A stretch of 55,998 bases of DNA, taken from the NCBI GenBank assembly GCA_017616695.1, contig JAFZXN010000007.1, forward strand, positions 1 through 55,998, read 5' to 3'. Positions 9,067-18,309 of the stretch are shown one piece after another; within the stretch, counting starts at the first letter, position 1; every line of letters begins with the position of its first letter. The position numbers and the translations under genes are program-made. This DNA comes from Clostridia bacterium. Its GTDB lineage: Bacteria > Bacillota > Clostridia > Christensenellales > Borkfalkiaceae. Under the pieces are notes generated by a model. The model searched no databases. It saw only the letters and a list, made by a program, of their open reading frames with translations, and was not told the DNA's origin.

Positions 9067-10470
9067 ATGATAAAATTCGGAACGGGCGGCTGGCGGGCCG
9101 TAATAGGCGACGATTTCAACAAACACAACATCTGTAAGGTCGCGCAAGGGATAAGCGATCTTATGAAAGAGAATAAAAAGGCAGAACTTCCCGTTATGAT
9201 AGGTTACGACAACCGTTTTTTGTCGAGCGACGCCGCAAGGTGGATGGCGGAAGTCTTTTCCGCAAACGGCATAAAGTCCTGGTGTATGAAAAGGAGCGCG
9301 CCTACGCCGCTCGTAATGTTTACGGTCAAGGACAAAAAGCTGCATTACGGCGTGGAGATAACCGCAAGCCACAATCCCGCGGTGTATAACGGCATAAAGC
9401 TTATCGTGGAAGAAGGGCGCGACGCGGATATCGGTTGCACGAAGCGGCTTGAAGAACTTATCGGAAAGGCCGTTGTAATATCGGAAGATTTTTCTATCGC
9501 GCAAAAAAAGGGAAACGTAACGTACTTAAAAGCGCCGTTCAACGGCTTTATAGATTCCATACTGTCAAGGCTCGACGTCGAAAAGATAAAACAGGCCGAT
9601 TTAAGAGTACTGTTCGATCCCATGCACGGCTCGGCGGCGTATCCCATGATGACCGTCTTGTTCACGGCAAGAGTGACGATAGACATAATGAATTCCAATA
9701 AGGACGCGTATTTCGGCGGAAAGGACCCCGCGCCCGGGTATAAAGAATCGGAGAACTTACGTTACAGAGTCAAAACGGAAGGATACGACCTCGGCATACA
9801 GGTCGACAGCGACGGCGACAGGCTGGCCATAATAGATAACGAAGGCAATTACATAGAGGCCAATAAGATACTCGTTATGCTGTATTACTATCTGCACGAG
9901 TACAAGGGCTGGACGGGCGGCGTGGTAAGAAACGTCGCCACGACGCATATGCTCGACGCGGTCGCCGCGTCTTTTAACGAAAAGTGTTACGAAGTCCCCG
10001 TGGGCTTTAAGTTCGTATCCAAAGCGCTCGACGAAAACGACGCCATGCTCGGCGGAGAGTCTTCTGGCGGGCTTACTGTAAGAGGGCATATTTTCGGCAA
10101 GGACTCCGTTTACGCCACGGGGCTGTTCGTGGAGATGCTCTCGGTGATAAATAAACCCGTAATGGAGATCTGGAACGAGCTGGAAGAAAAGTTCGGCGTA
10201 TATAAAATGGTGCAGTACAATTCTCGTTTCACCGAAAAAGAAAGCGAAAGGGTGCAAAAAATACTGTTTGCCGATAAGGCCGTCCCGGATTTTAAGATCA
10301 AGCCGTCGAGGATAAGCTATATGGACGGCGTAAAGTATTATTTTAACGACGATTCGTTCGTTATCTGCAGGTTTTCGGGCACGGAACCGCTTTTAAGGAT
10401 ATTTGCGGAGGCAAAGACCGAGGAGCAGGGTTTACGCCTGATACAGACCGTCAAAGAATTTATCAAATAA
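9067..10470 (+). CDS. Phosphoglucomutase/phosphomannomutase family protein
   Basis: A 467-residue alpha-D-phosphohexomutase. All four active-site loops are visible: the phosphoserine loop TASHNPAVYNGIK, the metal loop DSDGDRLAI, the sugar loop GGESSGGL and the phosphate-binding RFSGTEPLLRIF near the C-terminus. It would interconvert hexose 1-phosphate and hexose 6-phosphate in the cytosol. It is cotranscribed with a GH94 phosphorylase, whose product is a sugar 1-phosphate, so feeding glucose 1-phosphate into glycolysis is the likely job. It is shorter than the 570-residue PgcA-type enzymes, nearer to ManB/GlmM-sized ones. Confidence 0.87.
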   Translation: MIKFGTGGWRAVIGDDFNKHNICKVAQGISDLMKENKKAELPVMIGYDNRFLSSDAARWMAEVFSANGIKSWCMKRSAPTPLVMFTVKDKKLHYGVEITASHNPAVYNGIKLIVEEGRDADIGCTKRLEELIGKAVVISEDFSIAQKKGNVTYLKAPFNGFIDSILSRLDVEKIKQADLRVLFDPMHGSAAYPMMTVLFTARVTIDIMNSNKDAYFGGKDPAPGYKESENLRYRVKTEGYDLGIQVDSDGDRLAIIDNEGNYIEANKILVMLYYYLHEYKGWTGGVVRNVATTHMLDAVAASFNEKCYEVPVGFKFVSKALDENDAMLGGESSGGLTVRGHIFGKDSVYATGLFVEMLSVINKPVMEIWNELEEKFGVYKMVQYNSRFTEKESERVQKILFADKAVPDFKIKPSRISYMDGVKYYFNDDSFVICRFSGTEPLLRIFAEAKTEEQGLRLIQTVKEFIK

Positions 10471-10489
10471 TTTCAATAAAGGTGAAAAT

Positions 10490-12790
10490 ATGACGCAGGG
10501 ATATTTCGATAATAAGAAAAACGAATACGTGATAACCGATATGTTTCCGAGAAGACCGCTCATCGATTACTTGTGGAGCGACAGCGTGTTCTGCTCTCTC
10601 GAACATTTCGGCGGGGGCACGGTCTCCGCACGCATCGACAACGAAAAAAGAGTTTTTATCTGCGGTAACAACCTCGTTTATATAAAGGAAAACGGGGAGT
10701 ATTATTCCGCAAACAGGAACTTCAAACAGGAAAAATTCGACAGATACGAAGCGCACGTCGGGCTGGGGTATCATAAAGTCGTATCCGAATATAAGGGGAT
10801 AAAAACGGAACATACGATTATTATTCCGAAAGACGGCTTTGCTCAACTAAACAATATCAAGGTAACGAACTTGACCGACAAGAAAAGGAAGACAGACCTT
10901 TATTCGTATATCCAACTCAACCTTGCAACGAGTTGGCATCATTCGTATTCCCGCGCCGGTTTCGACGAAGGAAGCGGCGGGCTTTTGTTCACGCATAACG
11001 GCTACGACCTGCCGACAAAGTACAATACGATACTCGCTTTAAGCGACGTGCCGCTGGCAGCGTATTCGGTAACGAAAAGCGACTTTACGGGCATATACGG
11101 GGACTTTTTCGCACCCGATAGTCTTAAAAAAGACCGCCTTTCATGTAACGGCGCGACGTTCGACGGCGAGCTTTGTTCGGCTATGCAATTCACGCTTGAA
11201 CTGAAACCGAACGAAACGAGAGATATCAATATCGCGGTCGTTCTCGATAAGACTTACGACGGCGCTTTGAAAGCGGCGAAGAAATATTCTTTGCAAAAGA
11301 CTTACGAAAACGAGCTGAAATATCAGAAAGAACTCCACGAAAAATACCTTCCCGTTTTCGTTGCCGAAACGCCCGACGAATACTTCGATACCATGATCAA
11401 CGTTTGGCTTAAACGCCAGCTCCTTTTAGACCGCGGTTCGTTTGCGGGCAAAGGTTTCCGCGACCTTATGCAGGACATAGCGGCGTACACCACGATAGAT
11501 CCGGAAAGGGCGAAACGTTATCTGTTATTGATGCTGAAACATCAATACGAAGACGGCAACCCGATAAGAATGATACAGCCCAATTTCCATTATCCGTATA
11601 ACGACTGCGGCGTTTGGATAACGGGCGCCGTGCTCGCTTATTTAAAGGAAACGGGCGATCTCGCTATCCTTAACGAAGTGTTGACGTATATGAAGGGCGA
11701 CAGCTACGAGAACGCCATAGCAAAGGACGCTTTTATGTACGAGCCGTACGTCGCCGCCGAAAAGAGCGATACGGTGTTGGAACATATCGACAGGGCGGTA
11801 AACTATTTAATTAATTGCAAGGGTAAACACGGGCTGGTGCTGTGGCGCGGCGGAGACTGGAACGACAGTCTCAATAACTGCGGCTTGAAAAACGTAGGCG
11901 AAAGCGTATGGCTTTCGATAGCCACGGTAAAAAGTTGCAACGAGTATATAGAGCTTTTGGAATACCTCGGCAAAGACAGCTCAAAAATAAAGGCCGCCCG
12001 CGACGAGCTGACGGCAAATATCTTGAAATACGGCGTCGAAGACGGCAGATTTATTTACGGCTACAACGACGAGGGCGACAAGATAGGCTCAAAAGAAAGC
12101 AAGCAGGCGAAATTCTATCTTAATCCGCAGACGTGGTCTATATTATCGGGCATCGTCAAGGGCGAGAAAGCCGACGAACTTATGAAAAAGGTCGATAAAA
12201 CGCTCAAATGTCCTTTCGGGTATCAGCAATGCTATCCGTCCTACTCGCACTCCGACGACGCGATAGGAAGAGCTTCGTATTTCGTCGAGGGACTTGTGGA
12301 AAACGGCGGCGTGTATAACCACGGCGTGGCGTTCAAAATAGCGAGCGACTGCGTGAGGAAAAACGGCGACGACGCGTATAATACGCTTAAAATGATGTAT
12401 TACAGCAATCCCGAAAACCCGGATAACGGAGTCGAACCGTATATGCTTTCCAATATGTATATCGGGCCGGAATGTCCGTATAAGCAGATGCGCGGCTTTG
12501 CGCCGATGAGCGGCAACACGGGTACCGCGCCTTGGATATATATGGATATGACCGAGTATATCCTCGGGGTAAAAGCCGATTTCAACGGGCTTAAGGTGCA
12601 GCCTTGTTTCCCGAAAGAATGGGATAAAGTCAGGGTAAAACGGATATTCAGGGAAAACGAATACGATATCGAATTTGTAAAAAGCGACGAAAACGGGATA
12701 ATTTTCGACGGAAAGGCCGTAAAAGGCAATATCCTGCCGATAGGCGAAAGAAATTCAAAACATAAAGTTACCGTTTATTTTAACGGCTGA
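10490..12790 (+). CDS. GH94 family disaccharide phosphorylase
   Basis: A 766-residue inverting phosphorylase of GH94 (former GT36; cellobiose and chitobiose phosphorylase family). The N-terminal beta-sandwich (about 1-270) is followed by an alpha/alpha barrel with the GGDWND motif, whose aspartate is the general acid. The phosphate-pocket region appears as VYNHGVAF and the later MSGNTGTAPW. It cleaves a beta-linked disaccharide with phosphate to give alpha-sugar 1-phosphate and a free sugar; exact specificity cannot be read. There is no signal peptide, so it is cytosolic. Last gene of the operon, 19 bases after the mutase, with an AAAGGTG site. No clear terminator follows it. Confidence 0.85.
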   Translation: MTQGYFDNKKNEYVITDMFPRRPLIDYLWSDSVFCSLEHFGGGTVSARIDNEKRVFICGNNLVYIKENGEYYSANRNFKQEKFDRYEAHVGLGYHKVVSEYKGIKTEHTIIIPKDGFAQLNNIKVTNLTDKKRKTDLYSYIQLNLATSWHHSYSRAGFDEGSGGLLFTHNGYDLPTKYNTILALSDVPLAAYSVTKSDFTGIYGDFFAPDSLKKDRLSCNGATFDGELCSAMQFTLELKPNETRDINIAVVLDKTYDGALKAAKKYSLQKTYENELKYQKELHEKYLPVFVAETPDEYFDTMINVWLKRQLLLDRGSFAGKGFRDLMQDIAAYTTIDPERAKRYLLLMLKHQYEDGNPIRMIQPNFHYPYNDCGVWITGAVLAYLKETGDLAILNEVLTYMKGDSYENAIAKDAFMYEPYVAAEKSDTVLEHIDRAVNYLINCKGKHGLVLWRGGDWNDSLNNCGLKNVGESVWLSIATVKSCNEYIELLEYLGKDSSKIKAARDELTANILKYGVEDGRFIYGYNDEGDKIGSKESKQAKFYLNPQTWSILSGIVKGEKADELMKKVDKTLKCPFGYQQCYPSYSHSDDAIGRASYFVEGLVENGGVYNHGVAFKIASDCVRKNGDDAYNTLKMMYYSNPENPDNGVEPYMLSNMYIGPECPYKQMRGFAPMSGNTGTAPWIYMDMTEYILGVKADFNGLKVQPCFPKEWDKVRVKRIFRENEYDIEFVKSDENGIIFDGKAVKGNILPIGERNSKHKVTVYFNG

Positions 12791-12915
12791 CGTTACGCAT
12801 AGATCGTTTGAGTTTACCCGTTTTCGGCCGTAATTTTTACCGACTGCGTTCCTTAAAAAAGGTCGTGTTGCGAGCCTGCGCGAAAAAATTTTTTTCCCAA
12901 AATGTCGAACTTGAC

Positions 12916-12944
12916 TTGACAAGCGACCGAATAAGATGTAAAAT
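12916..12944 (+). promoter_or_regulatory. Promoter of the nucleoside-binding lipoprotein
   Basis: TTGACA (12916-12921), 17-bp spacer, TAAAAT (12939-12944). The 5' leader to the start codon is about 100 nt. It contains a weak hairpin followed by a T-run near 13034, but it does not match the purine riboswitch core. Confidence 0.6.
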
Positions 12945-13051
12945 AAAATATGTGAGAAAGAAGAGTTCGTTTTTTCTCTATAAAACGGAATCTGCCGAGT
13001 CGTATCTTAAGGTACGATAAGGTAAAAATATTTTTTCAAAGGAGAAACGTT

Positions 13052-14158
13052 ATGAAAAAACTCTTAGCAGCAGCATTGTGTTTCACTTTGGTCGTCTCTT
13101 GCTTAAGCCTCTTCACTGCGTGTGGCGGCGGCGGTAAGAAAAAGACCGAATATGAAATCGCAGTAGTCACCGACGTCGGTCAGTTGATGGACGGTGGCTT
13201 CAACCAGGGTACTTATGAAGGTGCAAAGGCTTACGCCGAAGCAAACAATAAGACCTATAAGTATTATCAACCGGCAAACGGCGCCGACGCTACGGATAAC
13301 GACCGTATCGCAGCCATGCGTCTTGCTATTCAGAACGGTGCAAAAGTTATAGTTGCCCCCGGCTTCCTTCAGGCTGAAGCCATGACGACCGTAGCTACGG
13401 AAAGCCCCGACGTTAAATTCTTATTCGTCGACGGTTGGGCGCTCGGTCTCGACAACGTTACCGCTATCGTTTATAAAGAACAGGAATCCGGTTATCTTGC
13501 AGGTTATGCTGCGGTTAAAGAAGGATACAGAAAACTCGGCGGCACCTTCGGTGGCGGCGGCGGCAACCCCGCTTGCAACAGATTCGCTTACGGCTACGTT
13601 CAGGGCGCAAAAGCCGCTGCTGAAGAACTCGACGCAGACGTTGAGATCAAGATCAGCTTCAATTACGGCGACACTTTCGGTGCAAGCCCCGAACTCCAGA
13701 CTCAGATCTCCGGTTGGTACACCGCGGGTACCGAAGTAGTCTTCGCTTGCGGCGGCTCCATGGTCAACTCCGTTATCGCGGCGGCCAATGAAACCCCCAA
13801 CGGCAAGATCATCGGCGTCGACGTAGACCAGTCTTCTCTTTCCGACAGAGTCATCACTTCCGCAGTCAAAGGTCTTTCCGCTTCCGTCCAGCTCGTTCTT
13901 AAAGAGTTCTACGAAGGCAAATGGGATACCGAACTTGCCAACAAGGCTTCCAACCTCGGCGCTGCAGAAGACGCTACCGGTCTTCCCACCGCTACCTGGA
14001 GAATGACGAACTTCACGCTCGAACAGTACAACGCTTTGTTCGCTCAGGTCAAAGCCGGCACCGTTACCATTGATGCGGAAGTTCCCGGCGACGCCAAAGT
14101 TGCTTCTTTCTGGGAAGCTCTTTCCACCGCGAAAGTAAGCGTCACTCTCGAAGCTTAA
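13052..14158 (+). CDS. nupN: BMP family nucleoside-binding lipoprotein
   Basis: A 368-residue solute-binding lipoprotein of the Bmp/PnrA family (PF02608). It has a lipoprotein signal (LFTACGGGG, lipidated Cys at about residue 24) and the family N-terminal motif VVTDVGQLMDGGFNQGTYEGA. It would capture purine or pyrimidine nucleosides outside the membrane and pass them to the permeases at 15915 and 17241. It has its own promoter and its own UUCG terminator, so it can be made in excess over the permease genes. Its codon use is noticeably more C-ending than its neighbours, as in highly expressed genes. The ribosome site is AAAGGAGAAA. Confidence 0.9.
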   Translation: MKKLLAAALCFTLVVSCLSLFTACGGGGKKKTEYEIAVVTDVGQLMDGGFNQGTYEGAKAYAEANNKTYKYYQPANGADATDNDRIAAMRLAIQNGAKVIVAPGFLQAEAMTTVATESPDVKFLFVDGWALGLDNVTAIVYKEQESGYLAGYAAVKEGYRKLGGTFGGGGGNPACNRFAYGYVQGAKAAAEELDADVEIKISFNYGDTFGASPELQTQISGWYTAGTEVVFACGGSMVNSVIAAANETPNGKIIGVDVDQSSLSDRVITSAVKGLSASVQLVLKEFYEGKWDTELANKASNLGAAEDATGLPTATWRMTNFTLEQYNALFAQVKAGTVTIDAEVPGDAKVASFWEALSTAKVSVTLEA

Positions 14159-14174
14159 TCCATAACCGACAATG

Positions 14175-14202
14175 AAGAAGACCTTCGGGTCTTCTTTTTT
14201 TT
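14175..14202 (+). terminator. UUCG-tetraloop terminator after the binding protein
   Basis: A 9-bp stem (14175-14183 with 14188-14196) is closed by a C(UUCG)G tetraloop, an exceptionally stable loop, and runs directly into eight T residues. It lies between the binding-protein gene and the ATPase gene and is likely to cut most transcripts there. Confidence 0.85.
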
Positions 14203-14232
14203 GCGTTTTTTGTCACATTTTAAAAATATATA

Positions 14233-14261
14233 TTGATTTTATATATTTTTTATTGTATAAT
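14233..14261 (+). promoter_or_regulatory. Promoter of the nucleoside transport and salvage operon
   Basis: TTGATT (14233-14238), 17-bp spacer, TATAAT (14256-14261), 29 bases upstream of the ATPase start. Reads into a tight run of genes up to 25769. Confidence 0.65.
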
Positions 14262-14290
14262 AAGCTTGGCCTGTTTTTTGGAGGGTAGAT

Positions 14291-15922
14291 ATGCAAAACG
14301 AAGGAAAACTGTTAAACGAGGGATCGACGGTCGAAAATACCGCTTTTGCTCCCGTCGTAGAAGAAACGGCTGAGTCCGAATACGTTATAGAAATGCGGCA
14401 TATCACGAAGATATTCCCCGGGATCCGCGCTAACGACGATATAACCATCGAATTAAAGCGCGGCGAGATACACGCCCTTTTAGGTGAAAACGGCGCGGGG
14501 AAATCGACTTTGATGTCCGTTCTTTTCGGTACTTACCAGCCCGACGAAGGCGAGATCTTATATAACGGAAAGCCCGTAAAGATCAACAGCCCCAACGACG
14601 CCACCGCGCTCGGCATAGGTATGGTGCATCAGCACTTCAAACTCGTAGAATGTTTTACCGTACTCGAAAATATCATACTCGGGGCGGAAGATCAGAAATT
14701 CGACGTCGTTTTAAAGAAAAACGCGAGGAAAAAGGTTTCCGAGCTGAGCGAAAAATACGGCCTTTACGTTGATCTCGACGCAAGGATAGACGAGATAACC
14801 GTCGGTATGCAGCAGCGTACCGAGATACTCAAAATGCTGTATAGGGATAACGATATCCTCATCTTCGACGAGCCGACGGCTGTTCTTACCCCGCAGGAGA
14901 TAGAAGAGCTGATGGCAATAATGCGTAACCTTTCAAAAGAAGGCAAGAGCATTTTGTTCATAACGCACAAGCTCAACGAGATAATGGCGGTAGCCGACAG
15001 GTGCTCGGTATTGCGTAAAGGTAAGTATATCGGCACCGTCGACATAAAGGATACAAACAAAGAAGAGCTATCCAATATGATGGTCGGGCGTAACGTAAAA
15101 TTCGTCGTCGACAAGGAGCCGTCAAAGCCTTCGGACGTGGTTTTCAAGGTGGAAAACCTGACGGTCGCGGGCAAGCACAAAAAAGACGCCGTCAAAGACG
15201 TTTCGCTTACGGTCCGCGCCGGAGAAATAGTCTGTATTGCAGGTATAGACGGCAACGGGCAGACGGAATTCGTTCAGGCGATAACGGGGCTTGAAAAAAT
15301 AAAGAGCGGAAAAGTGGAACTGTTAGGTCAGGACGTCACGCATAAGAGTATCCGCTACAGAAACACCAACGGCATGAGCCATATCCCCGAAGACAGACAT
15401 AAGCACGGGCTCGTTCTTGACTTTACCCTCGAACAGAATATGGTGCTTCAAAGATATTTCGAGCCTGAATTTCAAAAGCACGGTTTCATAGAATTCAAGG
15501 CGATAAGGAAATATTCGGACAAGCTTACCGAAAAGTTCGACGTTCGTTCCGGTCAGGGCGCGCAGACCGTGGCGCGCAGTATGTCGGGCGGCAACCAGCA
15601 AAAAGCCATCGTTGCAAGGGAACTTGATAGAGAACACAAATTGCTCGTAGCGTTCCAGCCGACGAGAGGACTTGACGTCGGCGCTATCGAATACATACAC
15701 GAACAGATAGTCGCCGATCGCGACGGCGGCGCGGGCGTTCTGCTCGTTTCGCTCGAACTCGACGAGGTAATGAATTTGAGCGACAGGATACTCGTTATGT
15801 ACGAAGGCGAGATCGTGGGCGAATTCGATCCGAAAAATACCACGGTGCAGGAACTCGGCCTTTATATGGCGGGCGCAAAGCGTAACGATGAGGCTTTAAA
15901 AGCGGAGGCGGAAAATGATTAA
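14291..15922 (+). CDS. nupO: Nucleoside ABC importer ATPase (two ABC domains)
   Basis: A 543-residue double ATPase of the nucleoside/ribose importer type. The first domain has Walker A GENGAGKST, signature TVGMQQRTEIL and Walker B LIFDEPTAVLTP. The second has the degenerate loop GIDGNGQTE in place of Walker A, signature MSGGNQQKAIVAREL and the LVAFQPTRGLDVGA variant of Walker B, which is usual for this family. A 35-residue N-terminal extension rich in Glu precedes the first domain. It powers the two permeases downstream and overlaps the first by 8 bases. The ribosome site is GGAGGG. Confidence 0.9.
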   Translation: MQNEGKLLNEGSTVENTAFAPVVEETAESEYVIEMRHITKIFPGIRANDDITIELKRGEIHALLGENGAGKSTLMSVLFGTYQPDEGEILYNGKPVKINSPNDATALGIGMVHQHFKLVECFTVLENIILGAEDQKFDVVLKKNARKKVSELSEKYGLYVDLDARIDEITVGMQQRTEILKMLYRDNDILIFDEPTAVLTPQEIEELMAIMRNLSKEGKSILFITHKLNEIMAVADRCSVLRKGKYIGTVDIKDTNKEELSNMMVGRNVKFVVDKEPSKPSDVVFKVENLTVAGKHKKDAVKDVSLTVRAGEIVCIAGIDGNGQTEFVQAITGLEKIKSGKVELLGQDVTHKSIRYRNTNGMSHIPEDRHKHGLVLDFTLEQNMVLQRYFEPEFQKHGFIEFKAIRKYSDKLTEKFDVRSGQGAQTVARSMSGGNQQKAIVARELDREHKLLVAFQPTRGLDVGAIEYIHEQIVADRDGGAGVLLVSLELDEVMNLSDRILVMYEGEIVGEFDPKNTTVQELGLYMAGAKRNDEALKAEAEND

Positions 15923-17237
15923 AAATTGGATAGCCGCTATAGGCAAATGGTTCAAATCCTTGTTTGTCATAACCGATAATAAAGAGCCGAAACTTCTTAC
16001 TTTTTATAAAAGACCGGGTACGAAGTCCATTATAGCGTCGCTCGTCAGTATTCTGGCGGGGCTCGTCGTCGGGTTCATATTTATGGTGATCATCGCCTTG
16101 GCGTCAGAAGACATAGAGCTATACGACGCTTTCGACGGTCTCGGGATATTGCTCGCGGGGCCGTTTACGGGAACGTCCAACTTCGTACTCACCAATTTCG
16201 GCGATATGATCTTTTATTCGGCGCCGCTTATCATGTGCGGGTTGTCGGTAGCCATAGCGTTCAAGACGGGCCTGTTTAACATAGGCGCGGCGGGGCAATT
16301 CCTTATGGGAACTATGGGCTCGCTTCTCGTAGCGCTCAACGTAAACACTCAAAATAACCCCGCCGCAAGCTTTTTCGTATGGCTTTTGGCGCTCGTCGTC
16401 GGCACGGCGCTCGGCTTTGTATGGGGCGCGATACCGGGGCTTTTTAAGGCGATATTCGGCGTTAACGAAGTTATAGTCTGCATAATGACCAACTGGATAG
16501 CCGCAAATATCGTCAGCTGGGTGTTCTCCGCTACGCCCGATATCGGAAATACGAGCAGCGGTAAAGCAGGTTATCTCATAACGACCAAAGTTACCGGCAA
16601 CGGCACGCCCGATCTCGGGTTATCGAAACTGTTCAACGGATCGTATATCGATATAAGCATTATCCTTGCCATACTTGCGGCGGTCGTGATATTTATCATT
16701 TTAAACAAAACGGTGTTCGGGTTCGAGCTTAAAGCGTGCGGCAGCAACAAGTTTTCCGCAAAGTACGCCGGTATGAACGAAAAGCGCAATATCGTGCTTT
16801 CAATGGCTATAGCCGGCGGTTTGGCGGCTATGGGCGGAACGTTCTATTATCTTAATCCGGGCATCGAGTTCAAGTTCAGCTCTGCGTATATGTCGTTGCC
16901 TTCCTACGGGTTCAACGGCATTCCCGTAGCGCTGCTTGCCAGTTCCAATCCGATCGGCGTAATATTCTCTGGACTCTTTTTAAGATATCTCGCCAAAGGC
17001 GGCGACAGTCTCGTCATAGCCAATTACAACAGATACATTTCCGATATAATAGTCGCTATAATCATTTACTTTGCGGGGTTCTCGAGGCTGTTCATCGAGA
17101 TAATGACGAGGCGGCAAAGGAAGATGACGGAAAAGATCGGATCGAAGATGGCTTCTTCACTTGCCTTTGAAAAATCGCCGAACGCGGCGGATACCAAAGG
17201 GCTTAAAAATGAAGGATCGGCAAAGGAGGAAAAATAA
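15915..17237 (+). CDS. nupP: Nucleoside ABC transporter permease (first)
   Basis: A 440-residue polytopic membrane protein of the BPD_transp_2 (PF02653) type, with about eight to ten hydrophobic segments. Family regions are FNIGAAGQFLMG and the cytoplasmic coupling loop around ACGSNKFSAKYAGMN. Both ends extend into the cytosol, and the last 55 residues are charged. It overlaps the ATPase gene by 8 bases and is followed 3 bases later by the second permease, as in nupOPQ-type operons. Confidence 0.88.
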   Translation: MIKNWIAAIGKWFKSLFVITDNKEPKLLTFYKRPGTKSIIASLVSILAGLVVGFIFMVIIALASEDIELYDAFDGLGILLAGPFTGTSNFVLTNFGDMIFYSAPLIMCGLSVAIAFKTGLFNIGAAGQFLMGTMGSLLVALNVNTQNNPAASFFVWLLALVVGTALGFVWGAIPGLFKAIFGVNEVIVCIMTNWIAANIVSWVFSATPDIGNTSSGKAGYLITTKVTGNGTPDLGLSKLFNGSYIDISIILAILAAVVIFIILNKTVFGFELKACGSNKFSAKYAGMNEKRNIVLSMAIAGGLAAMGGTFYYLNPGIEFKFSSAYMSLPSYGFNGIPVALLASSNPIGVIFSGLFLRYLAKGGDSLVIANYNRYISDIIVAIIIYFAGFSRLFIEIMTRRQRKMTEKIGSKMASSLAFEKSPNAADTKGLKNEGSAKEEK

Positions 17238-17240
17238 TTT

Positions 17241-18194
17241 ATGGTACTGATAATCCAAAAAACTTTATTGTATGCCATTCCTCTTATGATAGTTGCGCTC
17301 GGCGGCGTGTTTTCCGAGCGGAGCGGTATTATCAACCTGGCGCTCGAAGGCGAAATGATCTTCGGCGCGTTTATGGGCGCCGTCGTGGCGTACTCCATTT
17401 CCGTAAGCGGAGCTACGATGGATCCGCAAATCATGTTCATCATCTGTATGCTCGTTGCGGCGGCAAGCGCGGCGGTGTTCAGTTTGCTGCTTTCATTTTC
17501 GGCAATCAATCTGAAAGCCGACCAGACGATAGGCGGAACGGCTCTCAATATGCTTGCTCCCGCGCTCGTCAATACGATGGGGCTTGCGTTCTTCTCGCAG
17601 GAAAAACTCGTTATGCCGTCGAGCTTTAAAAGCTACGCTCTCGTCAATCCCGACGTAAACGCGTTTTTCCGGATATTTGCGGACAAGGCGTATATCTCCA
17701 CTTATATCGTTATTGTCGTATTCGTTCTTCTGTCCGTGTGGCTGTATATAACGAGAACGGGTATGCGTATGCGCTCGTGCGGTGAAAATCCGCAAGCCGC
17801 GGCGTCGGTAGGTATCAACGTCTTCAAGATGAGATATCTCGGCTCGACTATCTCGGGCGCTCTTGCGGGGCTCGGCGGTTACGTCTATATAGCTACGACC
17901 GCGGGAGGCACTGCGGAATCGACCGTCGCGGGCATGGGCTTTTTGGCTCTCGCGATAATGATATTCGGCAACTGGAAACCTCTCGGGATAGCCGTCGGGG
18001 CCTTGATGTTCGGCTTTTTAAAGTGCGTGGGCGCGGTGTCGAGTCAGGTCGAAGTGCTCAGCAAAATAGGGCTTCCGATGTATTTCTATAATATAATACC
18101 CTATTTCGTCGTTCTCGTGGTCCTCGCGCTTACGGCAAAGAAATCGGGTTGTCCGAAAGCCGAAGGTATTCCTTACGAAAAGGGTATGCGGTAA
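17241..18194 (+). CDS. nupQ: Nucleoside ABC transporter permease (second)
   Basis: A 317-residue permease of the same PF02653 type, with the typical start PLMIVALGGVFSERSGIINLALEGEM and the coupling loop RMRSCGENPQAAASVGI. It would form a heterodimer with the preceding permease. The AGGAGG ribosome site lies inside the 3' end of the preceding gene. Confidence 0.88.
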   Translation: MVLIIQKTLLYAIPLMIVALGGVFSERSGIINLALEGEMIFGAFMGAVVAYSISVSGATMDPQIMFIICMLVAAASAAVFSLLLSFSAINLKADQTIGGTALNMLAPALVNTMGLAFFSQEKLVMPSSFKSYALVNPDVNAFFRIFADKAYISTYIVIVVFVLLSVWLYITRTGMRMRSCGENPQAAASVGINVFKMRYLGSTISGALAGLGGYVYIATTAGGTAESTVAGMGFLALAIMIFGNWKPLGIAVGALMFGFLKCVGAVSSQVEVLSKIGLPMYFYNIIPYFVVLVVLALTAKKSGCPKAEGIPYEKGMR

Positions 18195-18226
18195 TATCGC
18201 GTAAGTACTAAAAACGGCGGTTTTTG

Positions 18227-18255
18227 AATTTGCACATCAGATCGGTGTGCAAATT
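18227..18255 (+). terminator. Hairpin between transporter genes and pdp
   Basis: A 10-bp perfect stem (AATTTGCACA with its complement) and 9-nt loop sit in the only sizeable gap (115 bases) of the operon. It lacks a clean T-run, so it may attenuate or protect mRNA ends and not fully stop transcription. No separate promoter is evident after it. Confidence 0.45.
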
Positions 18256-18309
18256 TAATTTCGGTCATCAAATAAAAAAAAGACCTTTTTACGTGCGGGA
18301 GGCAGATCT

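Noticed and set aside
12945-13051. Purine riboswitch in the leader of the nucleoside-binding lipoprotein
   Set aside because: The conserved purine-aptamer core could not be found; only weak hairpins are visible.
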